DNA of 52,973 bases, taken from positions 1 through 52,973 of the forward strand of contig NZ_JAQTLH010000012.1 in NCBI RefSeq assembly GCF_028714975.1, in the 5' to 3' direction. The notes beneath the pieces were generated by a model, which was not told the origin of the DNA, searched no databases, and worked only from the letters and a program-made list of their open reading frames with translations. The translations under genes were made by a program, and so were the position numbers. This DNA comes from Sulfurimonas sp. GTDB lineage: Bacteria > Campylobacterota > Campylobacteria > Campylobacterales > Sulfurimonadaceae. Below are positions 45,100 through 52,973 of the stretch, piece after piece. Numbering within the stretch: position 1 is the first letter of the stretch; the number at the start of each line of letters is the position of its first letter.

Positions 45100-46299
45100 A
45101 TGGAACTTTTAAATATAAAAAATTTGGATTTAGCGGGTAAAAAAGTTTTTATTCGATGTGATTTTAATGTCCCGATGGATGAGTTCGGAAATATATCCGA
45201 TGACCGCCGTATTCGTTCGGCGCTCTCTACCATTAACTATTGTTTAGATCACGGTTGTGCGGTTGTTTTGGCATCCCATCTCGGTCGCCCCGACGGTCAG
45301 GTCGTTGCTAAGTACTCACTGCTTCCGGTGGCTAGAAGAATTCACCATCTGCTAAAGAGAGAAGTAGCGCTTGCGCAAGATGTTATAGGAGAAGATGCAT
45401 TAAGCAGAGCCGCTGCACTTAAGTCAGGTGAAGTTCTTCTTCTTGAAAATCTTCGTTATGAAGAGGGTGAGACGAAAAATGATGCGGAGTTGTCAAGAAA
45501 ATTGGCATCTATGGCGGATTTTTACATAAATGATGCTTTTGGCGTAAGTCATAGAGCACACTCTTCGGTTGAGGGAATAACTCATTATTTTGACAACAAA
45601 CATAAAGCTGCCGGTTTTTTACTACAAAAAGAGATAGAGTTTTTAGGTAAAATTATACAAAATCCTGTTCGCCCGTTTGCAGCTATTATCGGCGGCTCAA
45701 AAGTATCCGGTAAACTTGAAGCGTTGATTAACTTGCTTCCTAGAGTCGATAAGGTATTAATCGGCGGGGGAATGGCGTTTACATTCTTAAAAAAACTCGG
45801 GTATGATATAGGTGCTTCACTAGTAGAGGATGATTTGCTTGAAGAAGCGGGTCGTGTTATGCAAGAGGCTACGAAACTGGGAGTTAAATTTTATCTTCCG
45901 GTAGATGTCGTAGCGGCGGAGAAGTTTTCGGAGGATGCTATAAGCAAGCTGGTCTCCGTTCAAGAGATACCTGAAGGATGGATGGGCTTAGATATCGGAC
46001 CTGCCACCGTAAGACTATATAGAGAAGTTTTAAGCGATGTACAGACTGTTCTTTGGAATGGACCTATGGGCGTTTATGAGATGGATAGATTTGCACGCGG
46101 CTCAAACAAAATAGCTAATTTCGTAGCCGATAGCTATGCTACGACGATCGTCGGCGGCGGTGATACTGCCGATCTTGTTCAAAGAATCGGAGTAGACGAC
46201 GAGATGACGTTTATCTCAACAGGCGGAGGTGCTTCGCTAGAACTATTAGAGGGCAAAATCTTGCCGGGTGTAGCATCTTTAATGATTGAAGAGGATTGA
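45100..46299 (+). CDS. pgk: Phosphoglycerate kinase
   Basis: Interconverts 1,3-bisphosphoglycerate + ADP with 3-phosphoglycerate + ATP. The 399 residues show [51 protein letters not shown] and the nucleotide-loop [15 protein letters not shown] precedes the ATG. It ends within a few bases of tpiA. Confidence 0.97.
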   Translation: MELLNIKNLDLAGKKVFIRCDFNVPMDEFGNISDDRRIRSALSTINYCLDHGCAVVLASHLGRPDGQVVAKYSLLPVARRIHHLLKREVALAQDVIGEDALSRAAALKSGEVLLLENLRYEEGETKNDAELSRKLASMADFYINDAFGVSHRAHSSVEGITHYFDNKHKAAGFLLQKEIEFLGKIIQNPVRPFAAIIGGSKVSGKLEALINLLPRVDKVLIGGGMAFTFLKKLGYDIGASLVEDDLLEEAGRVMQEATKLGVKFYLPVDVVAAEKFSEDAISKLVSVQEIPEGWMGLDIGPATVRLYREVLSDVQTVLWNGPMGVYEMDRFARGSNKIANFVADSYATTIVGGGDTADLVQRIGVDDEMTFISTGGGASLELLEGKILPGVASLMIEED

Positions 46300-46301
46300 T
46301 T

Positions 46302-47850
<1,549 letters not shown>

Positions 47851-47860
47851 TAACTTTAAT

Positions 47861-47893
47861 GCAGTTTAACTCTTACCAAAAGAGTTAAACTGC
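47861..47893 (+). terminator. Strong hairpin after fabI
   Basis: GCAGTTTAACTCTT (47861-47874) pairs perfectly over 14 bp with AAGAGTTAAACTGC (47880-47893), 5-nt loop, 10 nt after the fabI stop. The U-tract is poor (CACTTTCC). Confidence 0.7.
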
Positions 47894-47994
47894 CACTTTC
47901 CAATGGGCACTATATTGCCTAATTTTTAATCAATTATCCCTCTTCATAATAAAATCAATATGTCATAATCTCTTCATTAGAAAAAGGATATGAA

Positions 47995-48660
47995 ATGAAA
48001 TTTATTAAACTTAGTTTATCAGTAGCCCTTATTACGACGATGGCATTTGCAGAAGAAGAAAAAAAATCTGATTTTGGCATAAGTGCAAATATGGCAATTA
48101 CAAGTAACTACATATTTAGAGGTATGACTCAAACCAAGAACAGCCCTGCTGTTCAAGGCGGAGTCGACTTAGAGTATAAAGGTTTATATGTAGGCGTTTG
48201 GGGATCAAATGTTGATTTTGGAGATACGAAAAACTCTTTAGAAGCGGATATTTACGGTGGATACAAGAGTGAATTAGCCGGAATCGGTTTTGATATCGGT
48301 GCTATTGAATATTCTTATCCTAATATGTCAAATGAATACAACTTTGCAGATGTATATTTCGGGTTAAGTAAAGAGTGGGAAAAATTTGGCGTAAAAGCGA
48401 AATATAACAAGAGTATTAAAACTAATAATTTAAATCCTCAAGATTTTTGGGAAATCGGTGCTTCGGCTAAATTGCCTTACGATGTAGGATTTAGTGCTAA
48501 TTACGGCGACTATCACAATATTGGTACATACTACTCCATAGGATTAAACAGAGCATTTGAAAAATTTGAGTTAAGCATTACGTATATTGACTTTAACCAT
48601 GGAATTGATTCCGCTGCTGATGAAGAGAATATTGTAGGTACGGTTACCTTTAGGTTTTAA
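47995..48660 (+). CDS. TorF-family putative outer-membrane porin
   Basis: 221 residues with a signal peptide (about 1-19, ending MAFA). The mature part holds the TIGR02001-like pattern: a start of SNYIFRGMTQTKNSPAVQGG, repeated amphipathic strands and a C-terminal VTFRF. Such proteins are predicted barrels; no substrate is proven. AAAGGATATGAA precedes the ATG. It is monocistronic with a hairpin pair after the stop. Confidence 0.82.
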   Translation: MKFIKLSLSVALITTMAFAEEEKKSDFGISANMAITSNYIFRGMTQTKNSPAVQGGVDLEYKGLYVGVWGSNVDFGDTKNSLEADIYGGYKSELAGIGFDIGAIEYSYPNMSNEYNFADVYFGLSKEWEKFGVKAKYNKSIKTNNLNPQDFWEIGASAKLPYDVGFSANYGDYHNIGTYYSIGLNRAFEKFELSITYIDFNHGIDSAADEENIVGTVTFRF

Positions 48661-48673
48661 CTGATATTACGCA

Positions 48674-48722
48674 TTAAAACGAACGAGTCCGTTTTAACTG
48701 CAGGGGCAAATGTCCCTTGCAG
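48674..48722. terminator. Double hairpin between convergent genes
   Basis: Two adjacent stems: TTAAAACG/CGTTTTAA (48674-48681 with 48690-48697) and a 9-pair stem CTGCAGGGG/CCCTTGCAG (48698-48706 with 48714-48722, one G-U). They lie between the TorF-like gene and the lipoprotein gene on the other strand and probably stop both. Confidence 0.6.
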
Positions 48723-48737
48723 CCCCCATCCTATAAT

Positions 48738-49106
48738 TTATTTTACATCTCCTATGATAGGCATAGAAGATATTTTTTGCGTGTGAGACTCTGCTGTAGT
48801 TGAGTTATGCTCCTTGTTATAAACTCCCATTTTATCTACATACTCTTGCAAAACAAAATTTCTACTTTCATCCTCATTTTTCTTTTTGATGGTTTCATTT
48901 TTTTCAACCGTAGGAGTCCACTCCTCTTTTACCCAACTATCAAGCTTATTTTGCAAAAAGCTGCTTTTTTTATTTTCCAATTCCCCTGAGATACTGTTCA
49001 AAGCCCTGTTTTGTGATGGATTTGCACCGTCTACCTTGCTGCAGGAAGTTAAAAGTACGACCGCCGATATAGCTAATATTAAATTATTCATAGTGCAAGT
49101 ATACAT
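48738..49106 (-). CDS. Small predicted lipoprotein
   Basis: About 122 residues. The N-terminus has a hydrophobic segment (LILAISAVVLLTSC) ending in a lipobox, so Cys should be lipidated after signal peptidase II. The rest is hydrophilic, Lys/Glu/Asn-rich, likely a disordered or coiled periplasmic linker, without recognised domain. Start is uncertain: ATG 49106 has GGAA upstream, ATG 49091 gives the shorter signal peptide, and a TTG at 49118 is less likely. Unusually, the n-region lacks Lys/Arg. Function unknown. Confidence 0.6.
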   Translation of the reverse strand: MYTCTMNNLILAISAVVLLTSCSKVDGANPSQNRALNSISGELENKKSSFLQNKLDSWVKEEWTPTVEKNETIKKKNEDESRNFVLQEYVDKMGVYNKEHNSTTAESHTQKISSMPIIGDVK

Positions 49107-49175
49107 AAATAATTCCAAAATATTATAAAAATATTAATACTTTTCTATAAGTTAATCTTAAATTAAAGATAAATG

Positions 49176-49230
49176 TGACATTATGCTGACAATGTATTGA
49201 CATTTTGTTGACAATATGTTGGCAATTTTT
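49176..49230 (+). promoter_or_regulatory. Five TGACA boxes at 11-bp spacing before major porin
   Basis: TGACA starts at 49176, 49187, 49198 and 49209, and TGGCA at 49220, each exactly 11 bp apart, so every box lies on one face of the helix. The 6-bp spacers differ but are AT-rich with a repeated T-rich pattern. The last box ends 23 nt before the porin ATG. It may be an operator array, or an upstream portion of the transcript if the promoter is TATAAG near 49146. No factor can be named. Confidence 0.75.
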
Positions 49231-49247
49231 AAATTTGGAGAGTTAAA

Positions 49248-50558
49248 ATGAGATTAACGAAATTAAGTTTAATAGCAGCAATGCTAATAGGTTCAAGTGC
49301 ATTTGCAATTGAAAACACAAAAGTTTCAGGTAATGCTAAATTGTATTATGGAACGCAAGATTCTGACGCAGCTAATTCGCCGAGTATGTTTACTAAAGAT
49401 TCAGGCTACACTAACTTTGCCGCTCGTGCAGATTTAACTACCGATTTGACAAAAGGCGTTTCTGCCGGTGTAGGTATGCAAGTAGTTACAACTTTAGGCG
49501 TTGAGCATAACTTAGTCGACAGCGTTTGGTCAAACGCTCATACTGCGGCTGGTTCTAGCGGTGCATCTTTTGCGGGTGGTGCTCAAGTTGAAAGCGCTAT
49601 GTGGGTTGATGAAGTATGGCTTGCAGGCAGCGCATTTGATACTACGGTAAAAATCGGTCGTCAATCGCTTGATACGCCGCTTGCTTTTACTGAAAAATGG
49701 GGTGTTGATAAAAACACTTTTGAAGCGGTTGTTTTAATCAACCAAAGCATAAAAGATACTACTTTAGTTGCTACTTACATCGGTAAATCAAACGGCAGTG
49801 CAGATGATAGAGCAAGTTTGCGTGAAGGCGGTGCGGGTAGCTTAAATAATTTAGGTTTGGCTGCGGCGGGTTATGTTGCTGCTAAAGGAGCTTTTAGTAC
49901 ATTCGGTACAAACGGTACATATGCGTACGGTATCGTAAATAACTCGGTTAAACCTTTAACTGTTCAAGCTTGGTATTATGATATGGTGAGACTTGCTAAA
50001 GCATATTGGCTACAAGCTGATTTAAATATAGACGGTATTTTAGCAGGTGTTCAATATATGAATACCAAGGCAGATGCAGCGCCATCGGCTGATACGACAG
50101 GATACGCCGCAATGTTAGGTTATAAGATGAAAGATGTTGCTACTTTTAAAGTTGCATACTCTTCAATCGACGATGACGGTCTTTTAGGTGTGGCAAACAC
50201 TGCAACTGGTTCATTTGCTACTAAAGGCGGACAATCTAAGCTATATACCGAAATGTGGTGGAATCGTGGTTTAGTATCTGCAGCAGGTGCTGATTCTTAT
50301 AGTATTACTGCTCAAACAAAAGTTGGTCCTGATATAGGACTTCTTGCCGGTTTTTATGCTGCAGACATAGCGCCAAAAGGTGCAGGATTAACTCTATTTG
50401 AAGAGAAAAAAGTAAAAGAGATTACCGTTGCTGCTTCTAAATCTTTTGGACCGCTTGATACTTCGTTGGCACTTATCTTTGCAGATACGGATGCGCTTAA
50501 CAATGCAAACGATGTAAAAAGTACAGATGTTCAAGTCTATTTAACATATAACTTCTAA
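49248..50558 (+). CDS. Major outer-membrane porin (OprD-like, Campylobacterota type)
   Basis: 436 residues with a signal peptide (MRLTKLSLIAAMLIGSSAFA, 20 residues, cleaved before IENTK). The barrel has VSGNAKLYYGTQDSD, KIGRQSLDTPLAFTEKWG, NTFEAVVLINQ, many aromatic strands and a C-terminal LTYNF. The GRQSLDTPL stretch matches the other porin (GRQVIDTPL) so both belong to one family. Low codon bias toward rare codons and a Gly/Ala-rich sequence suggest high expression. GGAGAG precedes the ATG. Preceded by the 11-bp array, followed by a 12-bp terminator hairpin. Confidence 0.85.
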   Translation: MRLTKLSLIAAMLIGSSAFAIENTKVSGNAKLYYGTQDSDAANSPSMFTKDSGYTNFAARADLTTDLTKGVSAGVGMQVVTTLGVEHNLVDSVWSNAHTAAGSSGASFAGGAQVESAMWVDEVWLAGSAFDTTVKIGRQSLDTPLAFTEKWGVDKNTFEAVVLINQSIKDTTLVATYIGKSNGSADDRASLREGGAGSLNNLGLAAAGYVAAKGAFSTFGTNGTYAYGIVNNSVKPLTVQAWYYDMVRLAKAYWLQADLNIDGILAGVQYMNTKADAAPSADTTGYAAMLGYKMKDVATFKVAYSSIDDDGLLGVANTATGSFATKGGQSKLYTEMWWNRGLVSAAGADSYSITAQTKVGPDIGLLAGFYAADIAPKGAGLTLFEEKKVKEITVAASKSFGPLDTSLALIFADTDALNNANDVKSTDVQVYLTYNF

Positions 50559-50591
50559 TAGTGCTACATATTAGAATTATCCTTTAAAACA

Positions 50592-50635
50592 GCCCATTTT
50601 CTCTTTTCTCCTTCCTGTTTTTGGAGAAAATGGGC
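50592..50635 (+). terminator. Terminator after the major porin
   Basis: GCCCATTTTCTC (50592-50603) pairs over 12 bp with GAGAAAATGGGC (50624-50635), with a 20-nt pyrimidine-rich loop. It lies 33 nt after the stop. Confidence 0.65.
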
Positions 50636-50654
50636 GCTCTTATAAACTTTTTGC

Positions 50655-50660
50655 TATAAT
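50655..50660 (+). promoter_or_regulatory. Extended -10 giving a leaderless permease mRNA
   Basis: TGCTATAAT: an extended -10 (TGN) with a perfect TATAAT, 6 nt before the ATG at 50667. The predicted start of transcription coincides with the start codon, and no Shine-Dalgarno is possible. Confidence 0.65.
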
Positions 50661-50666
50661 TTCTTT

Positions 50667-51626
50667 ATGATGGAATTACTGAAAAAAATCTCTTATATTT
50701 TGTTTATGCTGTTTCTAATCTCTATAATTTCATTTTTGGCGATTCATGCGGCACCTAATAGTTTTTTTGGGGCAGGCGAGTTAAATCCAAATATGACGGA
50801 GGAAGCCATAGCCGTACTAAAGGCTGTTTACGGGCTTGATAAATCACTCTCGCAGCAATATATCGACTGGGTTGTAAATCTTTTTTCACTAAATTTCGGT
50901 ATCTCTTTTGTAAGCGGTCAAGATGTTGCAAAAGAGATATTCAAGCGACTTCCTGTTACTTTGATTATGAATATTATTGCACTTGTCGCCGTCTTTGTTA
51001 TATCTCTATATCTGGGGATAAAATCGGCTCTAAACTATGAAAAAAAGAGTGATTATATTATTCGTCAGATATCACTTGTCTCTTTTTCTATGCCGTCATA
51101 CTATTTAGCACTGCTTTTTATAATCTTTTTTTCTTTAACTTTAAATCTGTTTCCCATAGCAGGATTGCACTCAATCGAGCCAAAAGAGGGATTTTCTTAC
51201 TATCTTGACATGGCATGGCACTTGGTTTTGCCGGTCGGAGTTATGATATTTGTCGGTCTTGGAAGCATGATAATCTATATCCGCTCCCTAACTCTGGAGA
51301 TACTAAAGAGCGATTACTACTACTTTGCCTTATCTCGCGGGCTTGATAAAAAAAAGCTGCTTCGTTACTATATATTGCCGAATTTGCTTCCGCCGATAAT
51401 TACGCTTTTGGGATTGTCTTTGCCGGGGCTTATAGGCGGCAGTGTGATTTTAGAGTCTATTTTCGGCATTGAGGGGATGGGTCAGCTCTTTTTTATGAGT
51501 GCTCTGAGTCGTGACTATCCGATAATTATGGGCACTTTGATGATAACGGCATTTTTAACGCTTTTGGGGAATATGATTGCGGATTTGATACTGCTAAAAT
51601 TAAATCCGTATATGAAGAGAGAGTAA
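50667..51626 (+). CDS. DppB-type peptide/nickel ABC transporter permease
   Basis: 319 residues with about six membrane helices, an N-terminal signal-anchor-like helix and a periplasmic loop of about 60 residues, then the BPD_transp_1 core. The EAA-like loop is ALSRGLDKKKLLRYYILPN, matching the dipeptide/oligopeptide/nickel DppB/OppB family. Unlike usual operons, no second permease, ATPase or binding protein is adjacent; the gene stands alone between the porin and a palindromic repeat. A next ATG sits one codon later. Substrate not readable. Confidence 0.82.
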   Translation: MMELLKKISYILFMLFLISIISFLAIHAAPNSFFGAGELNPNMTEEAIAVLKAVYGLDKSLSQQYIDWVVNLFSLNFGISFVSGQDVAKEIFKRLPVTLIMNIIALVAVFVISLYLGIKSALNYEKKSDYIIRQISLVSFSMPSYYLALLFIIFFSLTLNLFPIAGLHSIEPKEGFSYYLDMAWHLVLPVGVMIFVGLGSMIIYIRSLTLEILKSDYYYFALSRGLDKKKLLRYYILPNLLPPIITLLGLSLPGLIGGSVILESIFGIEGMGQLFFMSALSRDYPIIMGTLMITAFLTLLGNMIADLILLKLNPYMKRE

Positions 51627-51652
51627 AAATAAAATTTGTTGTTATTCTTTTA

Positions 51653-51693
51653 AGATTGCCGCGCCTGTCATTGCGAGCGAAGCGCGGCAATCT
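51653..51693. repeat. Palindromic dispersed repeat, 12-bp stem
   Basis: AGATTGCCGCGC (51653-51664) pairs perfectly with GCGCGGCAATCT (51682-51693); the 17-nt loop is CTGTCATTGCGAGCGAA. It lies between the convergent permease and nusA genes and can act as a two-sided terminator. A degenerate relative is at about 31377-31413. Sequences of the TCATTGCGAGC-AAGCGCGGCAATCT type recur in many bacteria. Confidence 0.65.
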
Positions 51694-51714
51694 TTATTTA
51701 TTTAGAGTATTTAA

Positions 51715-52857
51715 TCAGTTAAACAATGCTTTTAATGCATCAACACCATCTTTTTGCTTTTGCGGCTCATTCTTTTCGATAGTTTTGCCTATCTTACTAT
51801 CATTTTCAACAAGTTCGATGTTTAATCCGCTTAACATTGACGCCAAACGGATATTTATGCCGTTTTTACCGATAGCTTTTGATTTTTGATCCGATGGAAG
51901 CGTAATAATCGCTTTGGTAGCCTCACCGTTCTCATTTCTTATAATTTCAACGGCAGATATGATAGCAGGGCTCATAATTCTTGATAAAAAAAGTTCAGGA
52001 ATAGATGTGTACTCTATACAATCTATATTTTCCCCGATTAACTCCTGACTTACGGCATTGATACGAACACCTTTTACGCCCACGGTAGCACCAACGGCGT
52101 CTACTTGAGGGTGTGTGCTTATAAGTGCTATTTTAGCTCTCTCGCCGGGAATACGAGCGCTTTTTTCTACGATAACGGTTCCATCCGCAATTTCAGGAAC
52201 TTCAAGTGCCAAAAGCTCTTCTAAAAATTTTGGTGAAGTGCGTGATAGTTCGATTTGGATGCCGTTGTCTTTGTCCATATTTACGTGACGGACTACTGCT
52301 TTTAAGTGGTCGCCGACTTTAAATTTCTCACCTTTTATACGGCTTTTCATCGGCAGTACGGCTCTGATTTCATCAATTTCTATGTAAGTTGCATTTTGAG
52401 GATCGACTCTAGTAACTCTGCCTGTGACGAGTGTACCGATTTTTGATTTGTATTTGTTAAAAATCTCATCTTCTACCAATCTTTGAATATGATACTCTAT
52501 CTCACGATGAAGCGACGATGCGGCTGTTCTGCCATACTGTTCTAAATCATGCGGGATTTGAAGTTGATCGTCAAGTTCTACTTGGTCATCATACCCTCTT
52601 GCTTCTTTTATAGAGATATAAGCCGGAGCGATATTTGGATCTTGAAGTTTTTCATCATTATCTTCTACAACGGTAATTGTTTGAATGATATCAATAGTTT
52701 TTGTTTGGTTGTTTATAACTGCCTCAAAAGCAAATTTCGGGTTTATAACTCTCTTTGCCGTTTGAATAAATGCCGCTTTTAAAGCTTCGGTTACTTTTTC
52801 AGGGTTGAGACCTTTTTCATGCGCAATTGCTTCGACTATATCTAAAATTTTTTCTAT
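51715..52857 (-). CDS. nusA: Transcription factor NusA, apparent ATA start
   Basis: Binds RNA polymerase and controls pausing, termination and antitermination. The 380 residues include the N-terminal polymerase-binding domain, an S1 domain (VTGRVTRVDP) and KH domains (SDQKSKAIGKNGINIRLAS). There is no AR repeat extension. The reading frame contains no ATG, GTG or TTG from the in-frame stop upstream to codon 127, so a standard start would remove the whole N-domain. The frame begins EKILDIVEAIAHEKGL, as in relatives that start MEK, which places ATA (52857-52855) at the start codon. AAGGA lies 7 nt before it. A sequencing error is the simplest alternative. Confidence 0.85.
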   Translation of the reverse strand: MEKILDIVEAIAHEKGLNPEKVTEALKAAFIQTAKRVINPKFAFEAVINNQTKTIDIIQTITVVEDNDEKLQDPNIAPAYISIKEARGYDDQVELDDQLQIPHDLEQYGRTAASSLHREIEYHIQRLVEDEIFNKYKSKIGTLVTGRVTRVDPQNATYIEIDEIRAVLPMKSRIKGEKFKVGDHLKAVVRHVNMDKDNGIQIELSRTSPKFLEELLALEVPEIADGTVIVEKSARIPGERAKIALISTHPQVDAVGATVGVKGVRINAVSQELIGENIDCIEYTSIPELFLSRIMSPAIISAVEIIRNENGEATKAIITLPSDQKSKAIGKNGINIRLASMLSGLNIELVENDSKIGKTIEKNEPQKQKDGVDALKALFN

Positions 52858-52933
52858 TATTGTATCCTTGTACAGGGTTGTCTCATAAAAAAACAGTGTT
52901 AAAAAATATAGGGATTTCTTATGAAGTTATGAC

Positions 52934-52939
52934 ATTATA
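52934..52939 (-). promoter_or_regulatory. Extended -10 box for nusA
   Basis: TGGTATAAT on the minus strand: an extended -10 with perfect TATAAT, about 70 nt before the presumed nusA start. The leader that follows contains an ATG with nine codons (52886-52857) whose TAA overlaps the ATA by one base. nusA is thus separated from rimP, which precedes it in E. coli, at least within the window. Confidence 0.55.
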
Positions 52940-52973
52940 CCAAAATAGCATAAAATCATCTTTAATACGATTT

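Noticed and set aside
52549..52782. 77-codon plus-strand frame over the nusA N-domain
   Set aside because: The minus-strand nusA frame is continuous and conserved there. The apparent gap in nusA is due to the missing canonical start codon.
52480..52857. Frameshift or truncation of nusA
   Set aside because: The N-domain translates in the same frame as the rest without a stop; only the start codon is unusual.

Overview
The window is ordinary chromosome from a low-GC Campylobacterota (epsilonproteobacterium), most likely Sulfurimonas or a close relative. This rests on gene content and order, not on a database search. Signs are sensor kinases with an AHQWRQPL H-box and an ArsS-like kinase, the nadD/rsfS next to gap-pgk-tpiA-fabI arrangement known from Campylobacter, an epsilon-type fliFGH block followed by dxs, a TorF-like outer-membrane protein, and AT-rich promoters dominated by TATAAT boxes. 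I see no prophage, transposase, CRISPR array or tRNA gene.

Layout. 1-390: end of an rRNA operon (23S 3' end, spacer with strong hairpins, 5S). 443-3608 (minus): clpS-clpA-aat, an N-degron proteolysis operon with overlapping genes. 3791-9932 (plus): bioD, pyrB, pabB, an orphan membrane histidine kinase, tal, pilT. 10012-22918 (plus): rplY-pth-lptG-like, lysA-HAD-pheA-hisC, fliF-fliG-fliH, dxs, and a DUF2201/VWA gene. 22915-24159 (minus): REC-REC-GGDEF regulator with a degenerate GGGEF motif. 24210-31169: Pif1-like helicase, peroxiredoxin (minus), metK, ferredoxin, ndk, then DUF177-rpmF-plsX-fabH. 31170-34625: repeat-rich intergenic DNA around a small outer-membrane protein, a HIT protein and a DEAD-box helicase (all minus). 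34626-43072: a 65-residue unknown plus DoxX, pssA, then an iron block (tandem Fur-type boxes, OprD-like porin, feoAB) followed by a response regulator, an ArsS-like kinase and an MltF-like lytic transglycosylase. 43109-47850: rsfS and nadD (minus) facing gap-pgk-tpiA-fabI. 47995-52857: TorF-like protein, small lipoprotein, major porin, DppB-like permease, nusA (minus).

The observations most worth following are: (1) a structured repeat of about 80-95 nt in three copies, each just upstream of and in the same sense as a gene (rpmF, the HIT gene, the 65-residue/doxX pair), with compensatory changes in two stems; (2) nusA, which has no ATG, GTG or TTG for its first 126 codons and appears to start at ATA behind a good Shine-Dalgarno, overlapping the stop of a 9-codon upstream ORF; (3) five TGACA/TGGCA boxes at exact 11-bp spacing before the major porin; (4) several genes whose TATAAT box lies so close to the start codon that the mRNA should be leaderless; (5) a Fur-box, perfect Shine-Dalgarno, 4-codon ORF and hairpin arrangement before the ferredoxin gene. 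Coding genes are otherwise mainly recognisable housekeeping families, with a few missing key residues noted in the entries.
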